Shown here: positions 1 through 5,220 of the stretch, one piece after another
How the letters are laid out: each line of letters starts with the position of its first letter
How positions within the stretch are numbered: the first letter of the stretch is position 1
Assembly: GCA_002256685.1 (NCBI GenBank)
Contig: NQJH01000157.1
Coordinates: forward strand, 1 to 9,635
DNA length: 9,635 nucleotides
Source of the DNA: Methylococcaceae bacterium NSP1-2
Lineage (GTDB): Bacteria > Pseudomonadota > Gammaproteobacteria > Methylococcales > Methylomonadaceae
Reading direction: 5' to 3'
Made by a program: the position numbers and the translations under genes
The notes under the pieces: model-generated
Databases searched by the model: none
The model's input: only the letters and a program-made list of their open reading frames with translations
Told to the model about the DNA's origin: nothing

Positions 1-480
1 AGATTTAGGGGCTTTTTGGGCAGCTTCGCCTAGATGGTAGTCCTTTAAGTCTGCGGAATCTTCTAGGGCTTGAACGAGATCAAGAAAAGGCACGCCAACT
101 GGTTTTAAACTATCATTACTGTCAATATCAGTAGCAAAAAAGCGGCGACGATTGGGACGATATTTACCGTTTTTATTTGCCCCGTGCGACGTAATCCAAT
201 AGATACGATTCCCAATTCGAGCCGCCGCTTCAATATCGGCTTCTGGACTTTTTGAGTCGAGTTTCAAAAAGGCAGTCAAGTCTTGCGAAACAACGGCTGC
301 ACCTGATTTGTCGCGCTTATAAACCCTCAATATATTGTCTTCGTCGTTAGCGACAACAAACGAATCAGAGCCGATAGCAACGGCGGCGGACGCATCACAC
401 ATACCATAATGTTTGACAGCTGTATCTGCACTAACCGTAGCAACAATAACGGCGGCGGCACTAGACATTTTTAGGTTCAT
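1..480 (-). CDS. DUF3616 domain protein, N-terminal part (C-terminus beyond window)
   Basis: This is an open reading frame of 160 codons read leftwards and cut by the window edge, so the C-terminal part is missing. I translated it by hand. Segments at about residues 27-34 (MCDASAAV), 42-53 (VVANDEDNILRV), 87-100 (ARIGNRIYWITSHG) and 107-116 (YRPNRRRFFA) match my recollection of the DUF3616 family, a beta-propeller-like protein of unknown function. The start chosen is the ATG at 478-480. An AAAGGAA Shine-Dalgarno lies about 7 nt upstream of it, and an in-frame second Met at codon 5 is a less well placed alternative. The N-terminus is small-residue-rich but lacks the basic n-region and long hydrophobic core of a convincing signal peptide, so a cytoplasmic location is more likely. 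It is the sixth gene of the leftward cluster, 45 bp after the hydrolase gene, and probably co-transcribed with it. The family call is from memory of its motifs; biochemical function is unknown. Confidence 0.8.
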   Translation of the reverse strand, partial: MNLKMSSAAAVIVATVSADTAVKHYGMCDASAAVAIGSDSFVVANDEDNILRVYKRDKSGAAVVSQDLTAFLKLDSKSPEADIEAAARIGNRIYWITSHGANKNGKYRPNRRRFFATDIDSNDSLKPVGVPFLDLVQALEDSADLKDYHLGEAAQKAPKS

Positions 481-525
481 AAATAATTCCTTTAGTGATG
501 TTTCGATTACGGTTGATATAAGTTT

Positions 526-1539
526 TCAACAATAGTATAGGTATTGAAAAGCATTGCCCTCGTTAATATCGAGACGTTCTGATAAAGTAACCGCATTATC
601 TTTATAATCAACTAGCAAGGTTTTACCGACTGGCTTATTATTAGCCGTGTGAGCTTGCCTTCTACCCTTATTCGCCAAGCTATCGATGAGTGCTGGAATA
701 TCTCTGCCTTTGTCTAAAACAGCATTCAGTTCATCATTTAATGCCGTCTCATTCGGAGGAAATATATCTGTCCCTTCTACGCCCCATTGTTGAACATAAT
801 CACCATCTCTAGTGCCTAATAGCCCCGATATGTTTGCCTCAGAACGGTGATTTATAATAGCCATTAAGCGATATTTTTTATAGTCACCCCACGAATAGCG
901 CACAGGTGTTCCGAAAGTGACTATATCTAAATTCACGGTTTTAATTTTTTCCAAATTGCTGAGCAGTTCTTCAATGTTGCCCAAATGCTGGCTGTTTTCC
1001 ATTATTTTATACAGCCGTTGTGCTTTTTCACCATTTTCCAAAAAGGTAGTCAACAATGCAAACAGTTGCCCCGCGTGGCTATGCCCTAACAGTAAGATTC
1101 TTTCGGTATCCAAAATTTTATCTTGAGTAATGATATTGGCTAATGTTTCAGCTAACTCTATTGTGCCTTTTAAACGCGCCAGATGATAATTTCCACTCCC
1201 CCATGTAAATAACGCACAGCTTATTTCATGATTCAACGCCTTACCGAATGCCTGTGCGTATTCAGGGGTGTAATTTCCAATATCTTTTGCAAGATGGTTT
1301 AATAATTTCTTGCCTTGAGTTTTTAACGTATCAGTAATGATGGTAGACCCCGTTAATTTTTGGTCTATGGGTTCAAACAAATCAAAAAGACCCAGTGCGT
1401 CATTGCCAGCAAAAGTACCATGAACCAATAGAACGTGGCGCACATTATGATTCTTTAGCATCTTTCCCTGCGCGGACATTTTCAGCGTCCATTCATCAGA
1501 TTCAAATTGTTCACTTTCATCGAATAGTAAAATAGTCAT
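526..1539 (-). CDS. alpha/beta-hydrolase (lipase/esterase-like), 337 aa
   Basis: This is a predicted serine hydrolase of the alpha/beta-hydrolase fold. The residues seen are a strand plus oxyanion-type HG motif (VLLVHGTF, residues 36-43), a nucleophile elbow GHSHAG (152-157, Ser154 the likely nucleophile) following the hydrophobic strand RILLL, and a VTFGTP segment (207-212) of the kind that follows the nucleophile helix in lipase-like enzymes. The acid and histidine of the triad cannot be fixed by eye; Asp245/Asp247 in a TRDGDY segment and His297 are candidates. There is no signal peptide or membrane segment, so the protein is probably cytoplasmic or exported by a leaderless route. The start ATG has AAAGGTGA about 5 nt upstream. 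It lies 55 bp after the NTF2-like gene, with a hairpin in the gap, and 45 bp before the DUF3616 gene. Substrate is unknown; a lipid or ester is only a family-level guess. Confidence 0.8.
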   Translation of the reverse strand: MTILLFDESEQFESDEWTLKMSAQGKMLKNHNVRHVLLVHGTFAGNDALGLFDLFEPIDQKLTGSTIITDTLKTQGKKLLNHLAKDIGNYTPEYAQAFGKALNHEISCALFTWGSGNYHLARLKGTIELAETLANIITQDKILDTERILLLGHSHAGQLFALLTTFLENGEKAQRLYKIMENSQHLGNIEELLSNLEKIKTVNLDIVTFGTPVRYSWGDYKKYRLMAIINHRSEANISGLLGTRDGDYVQQWGVEGTDIFPPNETALNDELNAVLDKGRDIPALIDSLANKGRRQAHTANNKPVGKTLLVDYKDNAVTLSERLDINEGNAFQYLYYC

Positions 1540-1562
1540 TTAAATCACCTTTAGTAAAATGC

Positions 1563-1592
1563 CATGGGCAAGCGTTTGCCCATGCCAATGGG
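1563..1592 (-). promoter_or_regulatory. intercistronic hairpin with an overlapping alternative hairpin
   Basis: The gap between the NTF2-like and hydrolase genes contains a perfect 9-bp stem, CATGGGCAA / TTGCCCATG (1563-1571 and 1576-1584), around a 4-nt loop. In the transcribed - strand it is followed by a short GCATTTTAC, a weak U-tract, and then directly by the Shine-Dalgarno of the hydrolase gene. A second, shorter stem, CCCAT-GCCA-ATGGG (1579-1592), shares bases with the first, so the two cannot form together. The arrangement could be a weak terminator or attenuator, an mRNA-processing site, or chance. The inverted repeats are seen directly; the function is inferred. Confidence 0.45.
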
Positions 1593-1594
1593 TT

Positions 1595-2128
1595 TTATAA
1601 ATCATCATTAGCTTTCATAAAGTTATTTAATAGTTTTTTTGCTTTACACCTAAGCGTCCATTTAAAGACTGGCGTACATGAAATCATGGATGCAAAAGAA
1701 CCCATTGCCTGTCTAGCCCATTCCTTAATATCAGCCTCATCTTTATGATGAATAATTTTGCCATTTTTGATAGTTAGATTAGCAGTAATCTCGTAATCTA
1801 TCGGCTTACCTTTAGACGAATCTTGCTCATCGTATCCAAAAATATATTGCGCTCGATAGACCAGTATAACAATCCCATCTTCTTCTCTGGTCTTGGATGG
1901 GGCAAATGTCACCTTAACCGGCTCAGGCTTTTTAGTACAAAACCACTGCCACATGGCAAACACCTGCTTGCCTTTAATATTGTCATAAGCCATATCAGAA
2001 AATGTGACCTGTTCATCAAGGTATTGGTGCATCCCTTGATAAGCCTTCACCTGATCTGCTTCTGTTTGTGCTTGTGCGGCTGACGCATAACAGCTAAAAA
2101 AATTATTTGCTATGTCTATGTTGGACAT
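1595..2128 (-). CDS. NTF2-like / SnoaL-like domain protein, 177 aa
   Basis: The size and pattern fit the nuclear transport factor 2 (SnoaL/ketosteroid-isomerase-like) cone fold. It has an N-terminal helix region with a HQYLDEQVTFSD segment, a central VKVTFAP strand, and a closing ANLTIKNGKIIHHKDEADI strand-turn-strand (about residues 116-134) followed by a WARQAMG helix, which is highly typical of this superfamily. A C-terminal tail of about 35 residues, basic and with two cysteines, extends beyond the usual end of the domain. No signal peptide is present. The superfamily includes isomerases, hydrolases and pure binding proteins, so the domain alone does not give an activity. The start ATG has AAGGAG about 9 nt upstream. 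It sits between the GH19 hydrolase gene (101-bp gap) and the alpha/beta-hydrolase gene (55-bp gap). Confidence 0.75.
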   Translation of the reverse strand: MSNIDIANNFFSCYASAAQAQTEADQVKAYQGMHQYLDEQVTFSDMAYDNIKGKQVFAMWQWFCTKKPEPVKVTFAPSKTREEDGIVILVYRAQYIFGYDEQDSSKGKPIDYEITANLTIKNGKIIHHKDEADIKEWARQAMGSFASMISCTPVFKWTLRCKAKKLLNNFMKANDDL

Positions 2129-2229
2129 TGTTTGTTACTCCTTGATTATGTCAATAAGCATGGATTGGAATGAGAGACGAACCCACATTAATGTCTGAAG
2201 TCTCCTAGAGGTCTAATCAGCATAAACGA

Positions 2230-2997
2230 CTACAAATTATCAAGATGTTTTTTTGCCAAGTCGGCGATTTTCTGTGCCTCATTTTTTCCGTTAATACAAC
2301 GACGTGCATTTATAAAATCGGTTGTGTGTGCGTTGATGTAGTCAGATATTTTACGCCCAGTGAATGCGCCCGTTTTAAAGCCATGCACTAGCACAAACAA
2401 GGCAATTTCTGGATCTAATGCTAATTCAGGGTGGTTGAGTAAATCTTTTCCCAATAACTTGCCGTATTTTTTATAGTTGTAATCCCACGTCAGTTGGACA
2501 TAGCCACGCCCATAATAGGGATAATAGCTAGATTCAGGATGGTGTGTTTTAAGGTAGGCATCAGGATGGGGTAGGAAGTAGGCTTCGGTGACGGGTTTGA
2601 AGGTGTGATTAGTTTCATGATCGGCTGTTGCGAGTACATAAGCGATCTGAGTTTTTAGACCAATTCCTTGACGAATACACTCGCTTTTTATCGCATCGAT
2701 AGTGCCTTGTTTGCTAGTGAAATTGTGAGTTGGATCGGGTTTTGCGTTATCCAGCATTTGTTGAAGTTTGTTCAGTGAGTCGGCATCAATTGAACTATCG
2801 TCCTTATTTGGGGCGGTGTCATCCATAAATTCTACCCAAGCACCACGGGTATTATGTCCGTATTTGCCATCAATTTCTCCAGCGGGATAGCCGAGTTTAA
2901 CCAAAGCGGTTTGTAGTTCGGTAATTTGACCCGCGTTAAGATCACTGATAGGCGTGGCTACGCCACTAGGGATGGTTGTTAGTTTTGAAAGTTTCAT
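2230..2997 (-). CDS. GH19 (chitinase/lysozyme-like) cell-wall hydrolase with peptidoglycan-binding segment, 255 aa
   Basis: This is a two-part, endolysin-like protein. Residues about 22-58 resemble a PG_binding_1 repeat (ITELQTALVKLGYPAGEIDG then YGHNTRGAWVEF). After a polar linker, residues about 95-255 resemble the GH19/lysozyme-like fold. Glu128 in ADHETNHTF is the likely general acid, Glu138 in VTEAY is a second conserved-type acid, and the YYGRGYVQLTWDYNYKKYG stretch (161-179) is the family substrate-cleft motif. The expected activity is cleavage of the glycan backbone of peptidoglycan (or chitin-like polymers). There is no Sec signal peptide or membrane anchor, so access to the wall would need lysis, a specialised secretion system or a partner. 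The start has GGAGA about 7 nt upstream. It lies 142 bp downstream of the 65-aa gene in the leftward cluster. Prophage-lysin descent or a secreted antibacterial effector are both possible; no phage structural gene is visible nearby. Confidence 0.85.
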   Translation of the reverse strand: MKLSKLTTIPSGVATPISDLNAGQITELQTALVKLGYPAGEIDGKYGHNTRGAWVEFMDDTAPNKDDSSIDADSLNKLQQMLDNAKPDPTHNFTSKQGTIDAIKSECIRQGIGLKTQIAYVLATADHETNHTFKPVTEAYFLPHPDAYLKTHHPESSYYPYYGRGYVQLTWDYNYKKYGKLLGKDLLNHPELALDPEIALFVLVHGFKTGAFTGRKISDYINAHTTDFINARRCINGKNEAQKIADLAKKHLDNL

Positions 2998-3140
2998 AAT
3001 TGTTCTCCAAAGGATTTGAATTTATCGTTCTTATAAACATTAAGTGGTAACCTGCATAATTGGCTATGGCAATTTCCCCCTTCTTTTGTCTAGCGGTCAG
3101 AATAAAACACAAATAAAGTCACTGGTTGTGGTTGCACACT

Positions 3141-3338
3141 TCACTCAGTACCATCAATCGTATCGTTTTGAACATCATCGTGTATTGGGCATAGTGCTGT
3201 GACCGTGTAGCCGTTTCCTCCAGGTTTATGTCCGATGTTGATGCAACCACCTTCTTTTAAACTACTTTCGACATCTTGTAGTTTATTCAGTGGAACATCA
3301 TTCATTACAAATTTCTGAACATTTGTTGGCGATGTCAT
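3141..3338 (-). CDS. small hypothetical protein, 65 aa, overlapping the lipoprotein gene stop
   Basis: I do not recognise this protein. It is short and soluble-looking, with no membrane segment, two cysteines (Cys32, Cys50), a glycine-rich turn (HKPGGNGY, about 37-44) followed by a TVTALCP strand, and an acidic tail (DDVQNDTIDGTE). The case that it is a real gene is structural. Its ATG overlaps the stop of the lipoprotein gene by one base (TAATG on the - strand), and a GGAGA Shine-Dalgarno lies 7 nt upstream inside that gene. This arrangement suggests translational coupling and a functional link to the lipoprotein. Nothing in the sequence gives a biochemical role. Confidence 0.65.
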   Translation of the reverse strand: MTSPTNVQKFVMNDVPLNKLQDVESSLKEGGCINIGHKPGGNGYTVTALCPIHDDVQNDTIDGTE

Positions 3339-4231
3339 TATTGTGTCTCCGTTAATTTGTTTTTACAATCAATTCGTTGGGACTCCCATTTGGCAGCATA
3401 CAAAAACTCAGCGACCACACTTCCAGACGGATTTTCTTTCCACAATGGCGTTAACTTTATGCAAGCGTTAATCAGATGTTGTCTTTTGTTTTCGTTCAGA
3501 AACCCTCTAGGCTTTATATAATTTTCTAGCCAATCCCCTGCATCTGATGCCTTAAAATCGACTTGCCTAATTTCTATTATTTTATCCTCAGCCAAGTGTT
3601 CTTTTTCCCCAGCCTCTTTTTGAATGGATGAAATAGCACCTAACAGAGTTCCCGCATTGTAGTAATCGATGAGATCATGCACGGCTTGCGCCCATTGATA
3701 GTTCTCAATCGGTAAAGTCATGCCTTTGGTTAGGTACACTAATACTGCTTTGCGGTCAGCGTTCATTTGTGCGACCAAACTTTGAAAGGTTTTCTGGTAA
3801 AAATAATTGGTATCAATTGATCCGTTGATGCCATTGACTCCAGCGGATATGGCGGCTAGGATGGTTTTTGTGCCAGCAGCACCGACCACAGTTCCCGCGA
3901 GATTCATGGATAACTCCACTAAGTCGGTGAACATTTCTTTATTTTTTCTGTTAGTTTCGGTGTTGTTGATAAATTCGGCATAGCGCACATCCATGATGGT
4001 GAGTGCTTTGGAAATTAAATCGTTTCTGGTGGGTTTGTCAGTGACTTTTCCAATGGCTTGTTGCGCAAACTGCTTGGCATACTCATTGATAACATCTTCG
4101 GAGTCATAAGAAAGCGTTCTGGAATCCGAAAATTCAAGGGGTGATTTTGGAGTGCCCGATAAAGTGGTGCAAGCGTTCAATAAAATGAACAAGGACAGGA
4201 TAAGTGCGAGTTTGATGGTGTGCGCATACAT
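3338..4231 (-). CDS. lipoprotein of unknown function, 297 aa
   Basis: The protein begins with a lipoprotein signal peptide: a short basic start (MYAHTIK), a hydrophobic core (residues 8-18) and a lipobox LNAC with Cys21 as the lipidated residue. The residues after Cys21 are Thr-Thr, not Asp, so outer-membrane sorting by Lol is expected under the E. coli rule. The mature part is mostly helical in appearance. Residues about 107-137 form a Gly/Ala-rich hydrophobic stretch (LAGTVVGAAGTKTILAAISA), followed by NYFYQKTFQSLVAQMNADRK and a YYNAGTLLGAI segment (190-200). I recall similar uncharacterised proteobacterial lipoproteins but no assigned function. The start has GGAGG 6 nt upstream. It is the first gene of the leftward cluster, downstream of a candidate promoter and palindrome, and overlaps the next gene by one base. 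An immunity or envelope-protecting role next to a wall hydrolase is only a hypothesis. Confidence 0.8.
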   Translation of the reverse strand: MYAHTIKLALILSLFILLNACTTLSGTPKSPLEFSDSRTLSYDSEDVINEYAKQFAQQAIGKVTDKPTRNDLISKALTIMDVRYAEFINNTETNRKNKEMFTDLVELSMNLAGTVVGAAGTKTILAAISAGVNGINGSIDTNYFYQKTFQSLVAQMNADRKAVLVYLTKGMTLPIENYQWAQAVHDLIDYYNAGTLLGAISSIQKEAGEKEHLAEDKIIEIRQVDFKASDAGDWLENYIKPRGFLNENKRQHLINACIKLTPLWKENPSGSVVAEFLYAAKWESQRIDCKNKLTETQ

Positions 4232-4282
4232 TGAAAACCTCCAACTATTATTGTGGTCAGTTATCGATAAATGGCATCTGTA

Positions 4283-4311
4283 ATCATAGAGTTAATAAAC
4301 CGCGCTCTATG
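4283..4311 (-). promoter_or_regulatory. candidate promoter of the leftward cluster, embedded in a dyad
   Basis: Read on the - strand, TATGAT (4283-4288) is a one-mismatch -10 box. Seventeen bases upstream is CATAGA (4306-4311), a poor -35. Both lie in the arms of an inverted repeat, CATAGAG (4285-4291) and CTCTATG (4305-4311). The lipoprotein start is about 50 bp downstream. A weak -35 with a palindrome just upstream would fit an activated promoter, but no transcript evidence exists here. Confidence 0.3.
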
Positions 4312-4313
4312 CT

Positions 4314-4329
4314 TGTGGACATGTCCACA
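4314..4329. promoter_or_regulatory. perfect 16-bp palindrome, candidate operator
   Basis: TGTGGACATGTCCACA reads identically on both strands. It lies 82 bp upstream of the lipoprotein start, immediately upstream of the candidate promoter of that gene and in otherwise AT-rich DNA. Its length and symmetry fit a binding site for a dimeric regulator. I cannot name the regulator. Confidence 0.45.
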
Positions 4330-4737
4330 GCAATTTATCTGAAATATCAATCTTGCATTAAGGATGAAATAGTCAAAAAAGGCGACGAGTAAACTATAAA
4401 TTTTGGGGTTAGCTCAAAAAATTCGTTTTCATTCACCTGTTCAAACTGTTTTAACCAAACTGATGTTACGCACTTATAACTAAGAACCAATAAGTTACCG
4501 CTATTGTTTTTCCTAAAATCCTAAGTGAATAAGTCAACAATTAATTTCACTCTAGCATCAATACTCGATGGTAGCAATAGCAAGATAATACATTATTGCG
4601 TTTTATTTTTACGGAAAATATTTTTATAATCCATTGAAATATAAGTAAAATATTAAAAATAGGTTGTTTGTTTAGAATAGCTATATTTAAATATACAAAA
4701 TATATCGCACTTACCTACACGGAACATTATTCTAGGT

Positions 4738-4746
4738 TGTGATAAT
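4738..4746 (+). promoter_or_regulatory. extended -10 element upstream of the rhodanese gene
   Basis: TG-T-GATAAT is an extended -10 motif with one mismatch in the hexamer, about 80 nt upstream of the rhodanese start codon. No good -35 hexamer is found at normal spacing, which is tolerated when the TGn extension is present. Confidence 0.35.
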
Positions 4747-4827
4747 CTCTTAATTGGATTGCACAATACTCAAATGACCGCAGAAGGATACAATAACTTC
4801 TTTCAACACTTTACATTGGAGACCATC

Positions 4828-5151
4828 ATGGCAATCAAACAACTTTCAGTCACTGATTTAAAAATCAAAATCGACAACCAAGAGCCGTTATTGTTGCTGG
4901 ATGTTAGAGAACCGAACGAATTTCAGTATGCGCACATTGCTAACAGTGTGTTGATTCCGCTAGCAGAAATTTCCGAGCGATTAGATGAGTTAAATAAACA
5001 GCAAGCCATTGTGGTCATTTGTCATCATGGCTTTCGTAGTCAGCAGGTTGCGCTGTATCTTGATCATTCAGATTTTAGCGATATTGCTAATTTACAAGGC
5101 GGTATTGATGCGTGGTCGGTGCTTTGTGATACTTCCGTGCCGCGTTATTAG
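4828..5151 (+). CDS. single-domain rhodanese-like sulfurtransferase, 107 aa
   Basis: This is a compact rhodanese domain with all the usual landmarks. LLLLDVREPNEF (21-32) is the CH2A-type motif. The active-site loop begins at Cys65 in VICHHGFRS, a six-residue loop typical of enzymes that transfer sulfane sulfur via a cysteine persulfide. The LQGGIDAWS segment (89-97) and VPRY end match the small stand-alone gammaproteobacterial type related to GlpE. It is probably cytoplasmic. The physiological acceptor is not evident. I chose the ATG at 4828 because GGAGA lies 5 nt upstream and the domain starts there; an in-frame TTG at 4759 would add a 23-residue extension with no ribosome site. It lies 69 bp upstream of leuS on the same strand. 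Confidence 0.92.
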   Translation: MAIKQLSVTDLKIKIDNQEPLLLLDVREPNEFQYAHIANSVLIPLAEISERLDELNKQQAIVVICHHGFRSQQVALYLDHSDFSDIANLQGGIDAWSVLCDTSVPRY

Positions 5152-5160
5152 AATTGCCAC

Positions 5161-5189
5161 TTTAGATTTAACGCGTGGTACGGTATTCT
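5161..5189 (+). promoter_or_regulatory. possible weak promoter of leuS
   Basis: TTTAGA (5161-5166) and TATTCT (5184-5189) are separated by 17 bp and each match the sigma70 consensus at four of six positions. They lie 31 bp upstream of the leuS start, in the short gap after the rhodanese gene. Read-through from the rhodanese promoter is an alternative. Confidence 0.25.
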
Positions 5190-5220
5190 AGCGGTTTTGA
5201 CGCATACACAGACGAGAACG

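Larger units (their letters stand above)
4232..4827. other. AT-rich intergenic region between divergent units
   Basis: These roughly 600 bp contain no credible coding region on either strand. The left end carries dyad elements and a candidate promoter for the leftward lipoprotein cluster. The right end carries an extended -10 element in front of the rhodanese gene. The middle (about 4600-4710) is very A+T-rich, with a TATAAT at 4625-4630 that lacks a good -35, and a 14-bp AT-only palindrome at 4682-4695. No tRNA or recognised riboswitch was seen. Confidence 0.6.

Noticed and set aside
4371..4376. TTGACT on the - strand as a -35 for the lipoprotein gene
   Set aside because: At 16-19 bp spacing there is no acceptable -10 (AGATTG at 17 bp).
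4682..4695. 14-bp palindrome TATATTTAAATATA
   Set aside because: It consists only of A and T in a very AT-rich stretch, where such symmetry is expected by chance.
4759..4827. In-frame TTG start that would extend the rhodanese by 23 residues
   Set aside because: No ribosome site in front of it, and the rhodanese domain begins right after the ATG at 4828, which has GGAGA at 5 nt.
5197..5220. In-frame TTG start for leuS
   Set aside because: The eight extra residues have no match in the family; MQENYQPQ at the ATG 5221 aligns with known N-termini.
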